Numbered from the stretch's first letter, positions 28,254-37,867 are shown. The stretch is 64,000 nt of DNA from Siccirubricoccus sp. G192 (GCF_019084075.1 NZ_JAHREN010000001.1:3569501-3633500); one strand, 5' to 3'. Numbers and translations are program-made. Notes: a model not told the origin generated them from the sequence alone.

Positions 28254-29650
28254 ATGAGCGAAGCGGTCGCCAAACACCTGCTGTCCCGCAAGGGGGAAAT
28301 CCTGGAGCGGCTCTCCGCGCTGCTGCGGCTGCCGAGCGTCAGCACCGACCCCGCCTATGCGCCCGGGATGCAGGCGGCGCGGGAATTCCTGCTGGCGCGG
28401 CTGCGCGAGATCGGCCTCGCCGATGTCCGGCTGCTGGAGGCCGGCGGCCAGCCCGCGATCTACGGTGCCTGGAACGGCGCCCCGGGCCGGCCGACGCTCA
28501 TCATCTACGGGCATTATGACGTGCAGCCGCCCGATCCGCTGGACCTGTGGCAGACGCCCCCCCCTTCGAGCCCACGCTCCGCGATGGCCGGCTCTATGCG
28601 CGCGGCGCCTCGGATGTGAAGGGCTCGACCCTGGTGGCGGTGGAGACCATCGGCGCCTTCCTGGCGGTGGAAGGCGGCTGCCCGGTGAATGTGAAGCTGT
28701 TCCTGGAAGGCGAGGAGGAAGTCGGTAGCCCCTCCCTGCCCGCCCTGATCGAGAAGCATCGCGACCTGCTGGCGGCCGATGCCATGCTCTCGGCCGATGG
28801 CGGGCGCGCGAGCACCAGCGTCCCCACGGTGAATGTCGGCTGCCGCGGCATCTGCGCCTTGCAGGTGGCGCTGCGGACCGCCGCCAAGGACGCGCATTCC
28901 GGCCGGGTCGGCGGCGCGGTGCGGAATGCCCTGCACGAGATGGCAAGGCTGGTCGCCTCCCTGCATGACGACCAGGGGCGCATCCGCGTGGCGGGCTTCC
29001 TCGATGGCGCCATGGAGATCACGCCGGAAATCCGCGCCGAAAGCGCCGCCCTGCCCTTCGACGAGGCCGGCTGGTACGCGGATCTCGGGGCCGCCCCCTA
29101 TGGCGACCCCGACTATACGCTGCGCGAGCGGATCACCCTGCGGCCCACGGTCGAGGTGAACGGGATGTGGGGCGGCTATACCGGCGCCGGCGGCAAGACC
29201 GTGCTGCCCTGCGAGGCTTCCGCCAAGCTCACCATGCGCCTGGTGCCGGGCCAGGACCCGGCCCGGGCGCAGGCGACGGTGCGGGCACATCTGGAGACGC
29301 ATTGCCCGCCCGGCGTGGAGCTTCGCTTCGACTACCGCCCAGGCGGCACCCGCGCCTTCACGCTGGATGGCGACCATCCGCTGCTGACGGCGGCGGAACG
29401 GGTGACGGAACGGGTGCATGGCGTCCGGCCGGTGCGGACACGGGCGGGCGGCACGGTGCCGATCACGACAATGTTCCAGGAGCGTCTGGGCATCGACAGC
29501 CTGATGTTCGGCCTGGCGATGCCGGATGAGGACGCGCATGCGCCGAACGAATTCTTCCGACTGTCCTCGCTGGAGGAAGGTCTGCGCACCTGGCCGCTGC
29601 TGCTGACTGAACTGGGCCGGCTGACCCCGGCGGAATTCCCCCGCGGCTGA
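28254..29650 (+). CDS. M20 family dipeptidase/metallopeptidase, interrupted in a C8 run
   Basis: About 465 residues when joined. Zinc-site motifs in order: IIYGHYDVQPPDP, LYARGASDVKGS, FLEGEEEVGSPSLP, and the swivel-domain sequence TVEVNGMWGGYTGAGGKTVLP. The frame breaks in the C8 run 28557-28564; six Cs give WQTPPFEPTLRDGRLYARG, the normal family sequence. These cytosolic enzymes hydrolyse dipeptides or carbamoyl/acyl amino acids. The MFS gene just upstream may supply its substrate. Confidence 0.87.
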
Positions 29651-30097
29651 GGGAAGCTGCCGCCTACGCCCGCCTTCGCGTGACATCCGGGAAATATTGC
29701 GGCCAATGAACATTGAAGGTCGGGCGGCGAGGTACCATTTAGGACTGGCATATCTGCCGGCGAAGTTTGGCAGGTCTGTCGTGGTTGCTGCGGTGTGTCT
29801 TTGATGCCGGCGTTCTGCTGGCCTTTGGCCCCTATGCTCCCGGACCGCATGGCCGCCGAGCCCCCGTTACGCCGGAAGCCACAGGGCCGATGGACACGGG
29901 AATCCGGCATGACGTGATGGTCTTCGAGCGCGCTTCCGCGTTGAAGGGACATGCCGGGTTGCAGCCACCAGGTGGTTACGCCGCCGGGATGGCGGAAAAG
30001 CTGTTGGACAGCGCCGGTTTCGTGATCCGGCGCCAGGTTTCGACCGAGGCTTCGCACGAACCAGGGCCGCAATGGCGGCGGAAAGGGACTTCAAGGC
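29651..30097. other. intergenic region without a clear gene
   Basis: It holds AT-richer stretches near 29690-29760 that could contain a promoter for the DUF1488-like gene. An open frame from ATG 29890 (MDTGIRHDVMVFERAS...) runs into the next gene in a different register; it matches no family I know, and I do not call it. Confidence 0.4.
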
Positions 30098-30425
30098 ATG
30101 GCGCCCAAGACACAGGCGGATACCGGTTCAAGGGCGCGGCTGGATGGGCGTCGCGTTCTGTTCGATGTCGAGGCGGAAGGCGAGCGCGTCGCCTGCGCCA
30201 TTTCTCTGACCGCATTGCAGGATGTGAGCGAGCGTCGCCACTTCAAGCCGGCGGAAGTGCTGCTCTGCTTTGCCAAGGCGCAGCCGCGGATCGAGGAGAT
30301 CGTCCGCCACAAGCTGCGGCGGCGCGGCCCCGGCGTTGGCGGGCTGCTGAATATCTGGGCGGATGATTTCGAGGAGGAGGAGGAACCGGAGTCCCCGGCC
30401 GCGGCTCCCCCCGCAGCCGGGCTGA
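30098..30425 (+). CDS. DUF1488-like small protein, probably with a C6-run error
   Basis: About 109 residues expected. The sequence RARLDGRRVLFDVEAEGERV, ACAISLTALQD and a C-terminal acidic stretch (ADDFEEEEEPESP) match the DUF1488 pattern of a short strand, the C-A-I-S sequence and helices. As read, the frame runs through the following gene. Reading C5 instead of C6 at 30407-30412 gives a stop at 30423, just before the ribosome binding site of the next ORF. Function is unknown; family members are small stress-associated proteins. Confidence 0.5.
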
Positions 30426-30473
30426 GCAAGCCTCCATGTGACGGCCAGGACAATCCAGTACCGGGAGGACGAC

Positions 30474-30611
30474 ATGGCAAAGGGCCAGAAGCGCAGCGGC
30501 CGGGAGCCGAAGAAGCCGAAAGCCGCCAAGAAACCGGCGGCGATCGCCGCCTCGCCATTTTCCCAGCCGCCGACGGGCAAGCGGCCGTCTCCAAAACCCG
30601 CCGACAAATAG
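30474..30611 (+). CDS. small basic Lys/Pro-rich protein (45 aa)
   Basis: MAKGQKRSGREPKKPKAAKK start with strong GGGAGGACGAC-ATG initiation. The opening MAKGQ-RS-RE-KKPK is shared by a family of very short, lysine-rich proteobacterial proteins of unknown function. It is highly positively charged with no hydrophobic segment, so it may bind nucleic acid (inference). Frameshifting of the DUF1488-like gene upstream would otherwise obscure it. Confidence 0.65.
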   Translation: MAKGQKRSGREPKKPKAAKKPAAIAASPFSQPPTGKRPSPKPADK

Positions 30612-30627
30612 GGGGCCTGCTGCGCCC

Positions 30628-32223
30628 CTATGCGGCAGCGGCATCCTCGCGGATCATGGCGGCGCCCTTCTCGGCGATCATGATGGTGGGGGCGTTGGTG
30701 TTTCCCGTCGTCAATGTCGGCATGACCGAGGCGTCGATGACCCGCAGGCCGCCGATGCCGCGCAGGCGCAGCCGCGAATCCACCACGCTCGCGGGGTCCT
30801 CGCCCATACGGCAGGTGCCGACGGGATGGTAGATGGTGGTGCCGTGCTCGCGCATGTAGCCGAGCAGGTCCTCGTCCGAGACGGTCTCTGGGCCGGGCAT
30901 CATCTCCTGCGCGCTGTGCCGCGCCAGCGCGGGCGCGGCGAAGATCCGCCGCGTGAAGCGGATGCCAGCCGCCAGCACTTGCTGATCCGACCGGGCGGCG
31001 AGGTAGTTCGGACGGATCGCCGGCCTTTCGAGAGGATCGGCCGAGCGCGCCATGATCGTGCCGCGGCTGTCCGGCCGCACCGGACAGACCGCGACCGTCA
31101 TGCCCGCTTCGCGTTCAAGGACACCGAATTTGCCGGCCTCGTAGCTGGCCGGGGTGAACAGCAGTTGCAGGTCCGGGCTGGCGAGGCCCTCGCGAGAGCG
31201 GCAGAAGACCTGCGCGGTGGTGACGCCGAAGGTCAGCGCGCCATTCCCCCGCACCGCGAAGCGCGCCACCTCCCGCGCTAGGCGCAGGCCGCGTGCGAGC
31301 TGGTTGGTGGAGATTTCATCCCGCACCCGGTGCTGGACGCGCGCGACATAGTGGTCCTGCAGGTTGGCGCCGACCGCGGCGATCTCGTGCAGCACCGGCA
31401 CACCGATCTCCCGCAGATGCGCCGCCGGGCCGATGCCCGAAACCTGCAGCAGATGCGGCGAGTTCACCGTGCCCCCGCTCAGGATCACCTCACGCGTCAC
31501 GCGCAGCTCGCGGTCCTGGCCGCGCTGACGGAAAGCGGCCCCGACGCAGCGCCTACCCTCGAAGAGCAGCCGTGTCGCCAGCGCCTCCGTCTCCACCCGC
31601 AGCTTCGGCTGCCCCTTCGCGGCGGCGAGGAAGGTCCGCGCGGTCGAGCCGCGGAACCGCCCCTTGCGTGTCATCTGAGAATAGCCGACGCCTTCCTGCT
31701 CCGCTCCGTTCAGGTCCTTGCGGAAGGCATGGCCGGCCTGCTGCGCCGCCTCCACGAAGCGATGTGTCAGCGGCAGGATGGTGCGGTAATCCTCCACCTT
31801 CAATACGCCGCCCTTGCCGCGGAAGGCCCCATCACCCGGGGCGTAGTCCTCCGACTTGCGGAAATAGGGCAGCACGTCGTCGTAGCTCCAGCCGCGGCAG
31901 CCCATCTGCGCCCAGCCATCGAAGTCGGCAGGGTTGCCCCGCACATAGAGCATGCCGTTGATGGAACTCGACCCGCCGAGGACGCGGCCGCGCGGCCAGC
32001 GGATGGCGCGGTCTCCGCTGCCCACTTCCGGCTCGGTCGTGTAGTTCCAGTTCACCAGCGGGTTCTGCAGCAGTTTCAGCATGCCGGCAGGGACATGGAT
32101 CCAGGGGTACCAGTCCCGCGGCCCTGCCTCGAGCAGTGTCACCCGCGCACCCGTCTCGCTCAGCCGGCTGGCGACGACGCAGCCTGCGGAGCCGGCGCCG
32201 ATGACCAGGTAATCCGTATCCAT
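30628..32223 (-). CDS. GMC family FAD-dependent oxidoreductase (choline/alcohol dehydrogenase type)
   Basis: 531 residues. FAD dinucleotide motif YLVIGAGSAGCVVASRL; GMC signature 1 RGRVLGGSSSINGMLYVRGN; signature 2 SGGTVNSPHLLQVSGIGP; and the catalytic His/Asn region HPVGTCRMG ... TLTTGNTNAPTIMIAEKGA. It oxidises primary alcohols (choline or polyethylene-glycol type), but the exact substrate is not readable. ATG 32223 has GGAGGGGAGG directly upstream. Divergent from the TauD-like dioxygenase, a frequent pairing in catabolic loci. Confidence 0.92.
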   Translation of the reverse strand: MDTDYLVIGAGSAGCVVASRLSETGARVTLLEAGPRDWYPWIHVPAGMLKLLQNPLVNWNYTTEPEVGSGDRAIRWPRGRVLGGSSSINGMLYVRGNPADFDGWAQMGCRGWSYDDVLPYFRKSEDYAPGDGAFRGKGGVLKVEDYRTILPLTHRFVEAAQQAGHAFRKDLNGAEQEGVGYSQMTRKGRFRGSTARTFLAAAKGQPKLRVETEALATRLLFEGRRCVGAAFRQRGQDRELRVTREVILSGGTVNSPHLLQVSGIGPAAHLREIGVPVLHEIAAVGANLQDHYVARVQHRVRDEISTNQLARGLRLAREVARFAVRGNGALTFGVTTAQVFCRSREGLASPDLQLLFTPASYEAGKFGVLEREAGMTVAVCPVRPDSRGTIMARSADPLERPAIRPNYLAARSDQQVLAAGIRFTRRIFAAPALARHSAQEMMPGPETVSDEDLLGYMREHGTTIYHPVGTCRMGEDPASVVDSRLRLRGIGGLRVIDASVMPTLTTGNTNAPTIMIAEKGAAMIREDAAAA

Positions 32224-32437
32224 TCCCCCTCCCCTCCACGGTCGCGGGAGTCTTGTTGCGCCCCGGGAAGGCGTAGCTTCCGGCCCGCCGGCGTTCAAGC
32301 CGTGCCTGCCCGGAGGCCCTCTCCCGAATCGCGGCCTTCCCCTCGACACTGCACCGGACCATGATCGGTGCAAAGCGCGTGGGTCCGGCATTGCGGCGAC
32401 GACGGCCACCGCCAAAAAAACCAGGATGGAGGAGACC

Positions 32438-33310
32438 ATGCCAGAGTTGCGGAACAGCCAATACCGGCATCTCGAGGTGAGCCGCATCGCCGGTTCGCTC
32501 GGTGCCGAGGTCGAGGGTGTCGATCTGTCGCGCGATCTCGATGACGAGGTGATCGGCGAGATCCGCCAGGCGCTGCTCGACAACCTCGTCATCTTCTTCC
32601 GCGACCAGAGGCTGACGCCCGACCGGCAGCTCGCCTTCGCGCGGCGCTGGGGCGACATCCACCTGCATCCCTATATGGCCGGCATGGACGACTACCCGGA
32701 GGTGCTGGAGATCAGGAAGACCCCGGCCGACAAGAAGAACTTCGGCGGCTCCTGGCATTCCGACCAGATGTTCACCGCGAAGCCCGCCATGGGCACCATG
32801 CTCTATGCAAAGGAGGTGCCCTCGGCCGGTGGCGACACGCTCTTCACCAACCAGTATCTCGCCTATGAAAGCCTGTCGGAGGGCATGCGGGCGATGCTCG
32901 ATCCGCTGAAGGCTGTCAGCCGCGGCGACAATTTCAGCAGCCATGACGGCAAGACGCGCAAGGAATTCTACGCCGACAAGATCTCGATGAAGGTGAAGGA
33001 CCCCGGCGAAACCCAGACGACAACGACGCATCCGCTGATCCGCACGCATCCGGAAACCGGCCGCCGGGCGCTCTATATCGGCGGCCACGTGCACAAGCTG
33101 GAGAACATGACCGAGGCGGAGAGCAGGCCGCTGATCGACTTCCTGATGCAGCATTCGACACGCCCGGAATTCACCTGCCGCTTCCGCTGGCAGTCCGGCT
33201 CGGTCGCCTTCTGGGACAATCGCTGCACCCAGCACTTCGCCATCAACGACTATCCGGCCGAGACACGAATCATGCACCGCGTCACCATCTGCGGCGACAC
33301 GCCGTTCTGA
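32438..33310 (+). CDS. TauD/TfdA family 2-oxoglutarate-dependent dioxygenase
   Basis: 290 residues from ATG 32438 (GGAGG 5 bases upstream; the ATG 12 bases earlier lacks one). Fe(II) ligands are visible as HSD in GGSWHSDQMF and the distal His in NRCTQHFAINDY; the 2-oxoglutarate-binding Arg is in ETRIMHRVTICG. TauD-family enzymes hydroxylate taurine, alkyl sulfates, phenoxyacetates or similar compounds. No sulfonate transporter adjoins it. Transcribed away from the GMC oxidoreductase. Confidence 0.9.
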   Translation: MPELRNSQYRHLEVSRIAGSLGAEVEGVDLSRDLDDEVIGEIRQALLDNLVIFFRDQRLTPDRQLAFARRWGDIHLHPYMAGMDDYPEVLEIRKTPADKKNFGGSWHSDQMFTAKPAMGTMLYAKEVPSAGGDTLFTNQYLAYESLSEGMRAMLDPLKAVSRGDNFSSHDGKTRKEFYADKISMKVKDPGETQTTTTHPLIRTHPETGRRALYIGGHVHKLENMTEAESRPLIDFLMQHSTRPEFTCRFRWQSGSVAFWDNRCTQHFAINDYPAETRIMHRVTICGDTPF

Positions 33311-33497
33311 GCGGCGCGGGGGCGGCGGGCAGCCCAGGGCGGCCCCCGGGCCGAAGCCGGAACGCCGGTTTTGCAGGCGGCCGGCGGCATTCGTCTGTGA
33401 CTTTGCGGCCACGGTGCCTGTGCTTCTCCGGCACGTCGCATCCCGGATGGCCCGTCGCGCGCTTGGATGCCCACCCGCACCGGGAAGGAGTCGCACC

Positions 33498-33764
33498 ATG
33501 GCGAGCGGCGAGCGGAACGAGACACGGGCTTTCGCCCGTCTGCCCAACTTGGACATCGCGATCATTCACCGCGGTGCGCAGGACCATGAAGGGGAGCAGA
33601 TCATGATAGCCTTCCGGGCGGCGCCGTCCTTGGAACCCCTCGGGCGCCTGATCGGGCCAGCCGATCCCCTCCTGTTCTGGATGCGGCTCTCGCAGATGGC
33701 GTGGAATTCCTGGCTCGGCTGCCTCGCCGCAGCCACGCCGCCTTGGATCAGGAGAGGCGAATAG
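33498..33764 (+). CDS. small conserved-looking protein of unknown function
   Basis: 88 residues from ATG 33498, with GGAAGGAG 8 bases upstream. The sequence reads LARLPNLDIAIIHRGAQDHEGEQI, then a membrane-apposed aromatic C-terminus (LLFWMRLSQMAWNSWLGCLAA). The pattern (LPNLDI--HR----E---I-LRA-PS) is one I associate with short poly-hydroxyalkanoate-adjacent proteins in Acetobacteraceae, but no function is known. It stands alone between TauD and the DUF2934 gene. Confidence 0.6.
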   Translation: MASGERNETRAFARLPNLDIAIIHRGAQDHEGEQIMIAFRAAPSLEPLGRLIGPADPLLFWMRLSQMAWNSWLGCLAAATPPWIRRGE

Positions 33765-33897
33765 AGGTCTGCATCGCTGTTCCGGTCACTCGCCCAAGTG
33801 CCCGTTTCGCCTGGATTGGCGTCTGGTCCTGGCCAGCGGCATCACGGGCGGCGCCGCGGCCCCCGACGGGGCGTCGCGAACCCGGTGTCATCCCGCC

Positions 33898-34140
33898 TCA
33901 AGGCCCGTTCCGGCGCTCCCCGGTGATCCCGGTATGGGAAGGCGGGTCGCTCGCCGGGAAACTGTCCCGCTCCTCCGCATCGATGCGCCTCTCCTCGGCC
34001 TCGCGCGCCGCTTCATGCTCGAGCACGCAGGCGCATTCCCAGAACTCGGCGCTGCGGCCCTCAGGGCGGCCTTCCTGGAGCCAGAGGAAGTAGGCGCGCT
34101 CACGGATGCGCCGTTCGAGTTCCTTCCCTGCATCGGACAT
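33898..34140 (-). CDS. DUF2934 domain protein
   Basis: 80 residues. DUF2934 core RRIRERAYFLWLQEGRPEGRSAEFWECA, followed by the tail DSFPASDPPSHTG that recurs in small alphaproteobacterial stress proteins. ATG 34140 has GGGAGGG 5 bases upstream. Function unknown; cytoplasmic. Confidence 0.85.
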   Translation of the reverse strand: MSDAGKELERRIRERAYFLWLQEGRPEGRSAEFWECACVLEHEAAREAEERRIDAEERDSFPASDPPSHTGITGERRNGP

Positions 34141-34248
34141 GCTGCCCTCCCGTCGGCATATGGTCGAAGGTATCTGGTCGTCCCCAGGCACCGGCACCAG
34201 CCCTGCCACGCCAACCCCCCTGGACGACACCGTGCATCCCGGGCCGGG

Positions 34249-34704
34249 TCAGGGCAGGCGGCCGGCCGCCTCCGCCAGCTTGCGCCTGAGGGCGCGGGTT
34301 TCCTCGAAGCGCTTGCTCACGTCGCGCAGGATCGCGGCCATGCCCTCCATCCGGCCTTCCGCGTCGTGCAGCGGGACGATGGTGAATTCGAGCGAGATGC
34401 GGGAGCCATCCTTGCGAAGGCCAGGAACGGCAAGGACATCGCCCTGGCCGTAGCGGCTCTCGCCGGTTTCCATGACCTGGCGGAACCCGCTCCAGTGCCG
34501 CGCACGCTGCGGCTCCGGGATGATGATGTCGAGCGACTGGCCGGCCGCCTCCGCGGCCGTGAAGCCGAACAAGCGCTCGGCCCCCGGATTCCAGAAGCGG
34601 ATCACGCCCTCGCGGTCGGCGAAGATGATGGCGTCCGATGGGGATTCCAGGATGGCGCGGCCCAGCCGCTCCAGCCGCCTTGCCGGGGATGCGCTGTCGC
34701 TCAA
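34249..34704 (-). CDS. single-domain PAS sensor protein
   Basis: 151 residues, one PAS fold: SPSDAIIFADREGVIRFWNPG, AERLFGFTAAEAAGQSLDII, then PGLRKDGSRISLEFTIVPL and a C-terminal helix. There is no kinase, GGDEF or HTH output domain, so it must signal through protein contacts or be a free-standing ligand or redox sensor (inference). Its start overlaps the stop of the 5-FCL gene upstream (ATGA), so they are translationally coupled. Confidence 0.85.
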   Translation of the reverse strand: MSDSASPARRLERLGRAILESPSDAIIFADREGVIRFWNPGAERLFGFTAAEAAGQSLDIIIPEPQRARHWSGFRQVMETGESRYGQGDVLAVPGLRKDGSRISLEFTIVPLHDAEGRMEGMAAILRDVSKRFEETRALRRKLAEAAGRLP

Positions 34705-35321
34705 TGCCTTCCCTCCTCCACATGCTCGCCCGCGACGGCACCTCCGGCCCGGAAGGCCCGATGCTCGGTGACGATCAGGTCCATGGGCACGTCATGCGGC
34801 TGCGGGTGGATGGTCGGCAGGCGCGACAATCTGAAGCCGATGCCGACCGCCAGCGGCTTCACCGGCATCGCCGCCAGGGTCCGGTCATAATAGCCGCCGC
34901 CATAGCCCAGCCGGTAGCCCTGCCCGTCGAAGCCGAGCAGCGGCACCAGCAGCGCCTCGGGCAGCACCGGCTCCCCCTCGGGCGGGACCGGGATGCCCCA
35001 GACCCCAGGTGTCAGGCGCATGCCTGGCCACCACGCGCGGAATTCGACCGGCCTCGCCCTTTCGACCACCACCGGCAGGGCCAGGCGCAGCCCTTGCGCG
35101 TGCAGCGAGCGCGCCAGTGGCCGCGGGTCGTATTCCCCCTTGAAAGGCCAGTAGAATCCGAGGCTCCGCACCTGCCCAAGTTCGGGCACCGATCGCCCGA
35201 TCAGGGCGGTGATCGCCTCCTCGCACGCCTTGCGCTCATCGCGAGGCATGGCCGAGCGCCGCGCGAGCAGCGCTGCCCGCTCGGATTTGCGCCATGCGCG
35301 CACTTCCTCCCAGCTCTGCAC
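34701..35321 (-). CDS. 5-formyltetrahydrofolate cyclo-ligase
   Basis: 206 residues. N-terminal WRKSERAALLARR (substrate lysine/arginine region), FYWPFKGEYDPRPLARSL, and the ATP-binding glycine loop GYRLGYGGGYYDRTLA near the C-terminus define the family. It converts 5-formyl-THF to 5,10-methenyl-THF using ATP, and is cytoplasmic. It lies 3 bp downstream of the DUF6306-like gene and overlaps the PAS gene, so four minus-strand genes (XdhC to PAS) look like one operon. Confidence 0.93.
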   Translation of the reverse strand: MQSWEEVRAWRKSERAALLARRSAMPRDERKACEEAITALIGRSVPELGQVRSLGFYWPFKGEYDPRPLARSLHAQGLRLALPVVVERARPVEFRAWWPGMRLTPGVWGIPVPPEGEPVLPEALLVPLLGFDGQGYRLGYGGGYYDRTLAAMPVKPLAVGIGFRLSRLPTIHPQPHDVPMDLIVTEHRAFRAGGAVAGEHVEEGRH

Positions 35322-35324
35322 GGC

Positions 35325-35814
35325 CTAGCCCAGGCCGGGGTCGCAGGCCCATCGCCGGAAGGCGCGTTCCAGCGTGCCCAATTCCTGCTCCAGGTCGTGC
35401 CGCAGCGCCGCATCCTGCAGGCGCGGCAGTGCCTCCCTGAGCCTCTGCGCCAGGTGCTCCTGCGGAGACAGGTGCGGTTCGGCTGCTGCGCCCGGAGCAT
35501 CATCGGGCATGGCGGCCTGGCCCTGGGGACCGCCGGTGCCGCAATCGGGCGGGCCGCCGAGGCGATCGAGATGCCGCTGCAGCATCGCACGCCGCCAGGC
35601 CTTCTCCAGTTCCGTGCCTGGCCATTCCGCATCGAGCAATGCCGCGAGCAGCGCCTGCACCTCGCCCCGATTCAGATAGCCCAGATAGGAAGGGTCGAGC
35701 TCGTGCAGGAAGCAGGGGGGGCGAACTGCAGGTGATGATCGCATTGGGATCCTCCTCCGGCGAGGCCACCGCCGGCCACCTGCCCTGTCCGGCCTCGTCC
35801 ATCCCGGCCGGCAT
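35325..35814 (-). CDS. DUF6306-like protein, interrupted in a G7 run
   Basis: About 163 residues when joined. It starts at ATG 35814 overlapping the XdhC stop (ATGA), reads MPAGMDEAGQGRWPA...NAIITCSSPP and loses register at the G7 run 35715-35721. With six Gs it continues CFLHELDPSYLGYLNRGEVQ, then a helical C-terminus rich in Leu, Arg and Glu. The H-E-x-D-x-x-Y-x-G-Y-x-x-x-x-E segment resembles DUF6306 proteins, which often accompany four-helix ferritin-like repeats. Function unknown. Confidence 0.6.
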
Positions 35815-36666
35815 CACTTCGCCTCCACCGGCTGGCCGGCGTGATTCGCGGGCGCATCGGCAGGGTGGTTGCCGGCGTCCTGGCGCAGCGGCCCCCCCGC
35901 TCCCGCCTCGGCGCAGCATGACGATCTCGGCCACGACAGAGAGCGCGATCTCCTCGGGCGTCCGCGCGCCGAGATCGAGCCCCGCAGGCGCGTGCAGCCG
36001 CGCGAGCTCCTCCTCCCTGAAACCCTCTCCGCGCAGGAATTCCCGCACCAGCCGGGAGCGCTTGCCGCTGGCGATGACGGCGATGTAGCGGGCTGGCGAA
36101 CGCAGCGCGCGCACCGCCGAGACGTGATCGCCCTTGTGCTGCGTCGCGATGATGACGGAGTCTTCGGGCCCTGGCGTCAGCCGCTCATAGTCGTAGTCGT
36201 CGCCGATGATCTCGGCGGCATCGGGATACCGCGTCGGATCCACCGCCGGCGTGTCGTTGACGACGACACGGAGGCCAAGCGTGGCGGCAAATCCGCAAAG
36301 GCACTCCGCCACCCGTCCATGTCCCAGGATCCACAGCGTCGGCCGGGGCAGCATGGGCTCGACGAAGACACGCATGCTGCCGCCACACGGCATTCCGGTG
36401 CCAAGGACCTCGTCGTTCAGGTCGAGTTCGATGATCCTGGGCTCGCCGTCGCGCAGGCAATCCAGCGCGGCCTGGCGGACCGCCGATTCGGCACAGCCAC
36501 CGCCGACCCAGCCGGACAGCACGGCGTCCTGGCCTGCGATCAGCGCCTTGGCGCCCGGCCTGGCCGAGGTCGAGCCTTCGGTTTCCACGACCGTGGCGAC
36601 CGCATAGGGCTCCCGTCTTGCCCGCAGCCTGAGCATGAGGTCGTGCAGGTCGGCGTCCTTGAACAT
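35814..36666 (-). CDS. XdhC/CoxI family protein (molybdenum cofactor delivery), interrupted near its end
   Basis: About 284 residues when joined. N-terminal XdhC_CoxI domain (ATVVETEGSTSARPGAKALI, GWVGGGCAESAVRQAAL), then a Rossmann domain (TLWILGHGRVAECLCGFAATLG, APAGLDLGARTPEEIALSVVAEIV). The register breaks at the C7 run 35892-35898; six bases give GPLRQDAGNHPADAP and a stop at 35814. XdhC proteins hold and sulfurate molybdenum cofactor for xanthine dehydrogenase or CO-dehydrogenase-like enzymes; none is in this window. It leads the XdhC-DUF6306-5-FCL-PAS operon. Confidence 0.85.
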
Positions 36667-37081
36667 GCGTTCTACATGCCTCCACCCGCGCGCCGGTTCC
36701 GTCACCGCCAGGATTCGCCGGCTGAAGTTACGCGATTGCAGGCTGGCATGCCTGGCTTCAGCGGGCAAACGAGATTGATTGGCGGTTGACTGCAGTTTTT
36801 TTGCTAAAAGACCCCAGGAAGCGCCATGGCTGGCGAATTGGCCCAGACCCTCCCCGCGACCCTTCCCGCATCGTCACGGCCGGCCGTTCCGTGCGCATGG
36901 CGGAATGGCCATGGTTGAGCCAAACAGGCGCCGGGCCGAGGGGGCGTTGTGTACCCCGGCGGCCTGGCCGGGAAAGGCTCGCCATGGCGGCATCATGGCG
37001 CTGCGAATAAGATGTATTTACCATATTGCATTTGGCGCGGGCCTGTCCACATGCTGCGGAGCCAACCCGAAGGAGGCTGCC
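36667..37081 (+). promoter_or_regulatory. intergenic region with an NsrR-like half-site
   Basis: 415 bp between divergent XdhC and the small membrane protein. AAGATGTATTT at 37009-37019 equals the 11-bp NsrR half-site consensus. It is followed by TTGCATTT (37026-37033), a partial direct rather than inverted repeat. It lies about 55 bp upstream of the membrane protein start, and an NsrR-like gene sits just beyond it. No other gene is visible in this stretch. Confidence 0.4.
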
Positions 37082-37318
37082 ATGGCCGGCACCAGCACCA
37101 ACGCCCCGATGCCTTCCGCCGAGGAGGCACCGACCCGGTGCCAGGCGCTGGCCCGAATTCCCCTGCGCATCTTCCGGGCTCCGGGCACCCTGGCCGCCAA
37201 CCGGCTGGGCGCCAAGCTGGAGGATGACCGCATGATGATCCGCACCCTGATCGACATGCTGTTCTGGAATATCGTCTTCGTCATCGGCGCCGCGATCATC
37301 TTCACCCGTATCGGCTGA
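37082..37318 (+). CDS. small single-pass membrane protein (78 aa)
   Basis: ATG 37082 with GGAGG 6 bases upstream. The N-terminal half is Ala/Pro-rich and cytoplasmic-looking, and one C-terminal transmembrane helix ends the protein (LFWNIVFVIGAAIIFTRIG). It is preceded by an NsrR-like half-site and followed by the convergent NsrR-type regulator, so it may belong to a nitric-oxide or iron-sulfur stress response (inference). No family recognised. Confidence 0.65.
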   Translation: MAGTSTNAPMPSAEEAPTRCQALARIPLRIFRAPGTLAANRLGAKLEDDRMMIRTLIDMLFWNIVFVIGAAIIFTRIG

Positions 37319-37375
37319 AGAAGCGGCCGCGATCCCGGCGGAACCGTTCCCGCTGCCTGGCCCCGGGCCGCCGGA

Positions 37376-37867
37376 TCAGGCCTTGGCAGGGGACGCGCGA
37401 TGCCGTGGCGACTGCCGTGAAGGAACCGGCCCGGGATCTTCCATCCCGAGAAGGCCGGCGAGTGATCTGTCCGGTGCAACCAGATCGGCAAGCGTATAAC
37501 GGTCCAGCACCGCGAGGAACGCCTCCAGCGCCTCCCTGAGCGCCCTCTGCAGCACGCATGCCGGCGTGATGGGGCAGAGCGCGGGGCCGGCGAAGCAGGG
37601 GGCCATGTTGAGGTCCGGCTCCATGCGCCGCACGAGTTGGCCGATATTGATGTCCTCGGGCCTGCGGGCAAGCCGCATGCCGCCCTGGCGCCCCCGGACC
37701 GTCTCGATATCGCCCGCGAGGCCAAGCTGGTGCACGACCTTCATGAGGTGGTTGGCCGAGATGCCATAGGCGGCGGCGATGCCGGCAATGGTTGCCAGGC
37801 CGTCCGGCTTGAGGGCCAGGTACATGAGCGTCCGCAGCGAATAGTCGGTATAGGCGGTCAGCCGCAT
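37376..37867 (-). CDS. nsrR: Rrf2 family transcriptional regulator, NsrR-like
   Basis: 163 residues. Rrf2 winged-helix: MRLTAYTDYSLRTLMYLAL, ISANHLMKVVHQLGLAG, VRGRQGGMRLARRPEDINIG. A three-cysteine iron-sulfur loop C-x6-C-x5-C (APCFAGPALCPITPACVL) matches the NsrR arrangement in spirit, and the opening LT-YTDY-LR is NsrR-typical. NsrR holds a [4Fe-4S] or [2Fe-2S] cluster and derepresses genes when NO damages it. The C-terminus is longer than in NsrR of E. coli. GGAAGG precedes ATG 37867. Confidence 0.82.
   Translation of the reverse strand: MRLTAYTDYSLRTLMYLALKPDGLATIAGIAAAYGISANHLMKVVHQLGLAGDIETVRGRQGGMRLARRPEDINIGQLVRRMEPDLNMAPCFAGPALCPITPACVLQRALREALEAFLAVLDRYTLADLVAPDRSLAGLLGMEDPGPVPSRQSPRHRASPAKA

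Noticed and set aside
29890..30097. Possible small ORF MDTGIRHDVMVFERAS
   Set aside because: It has no ribosome binding site and no known relatives, and it overlaps the better-supported DUF1488-like gene in another frame.
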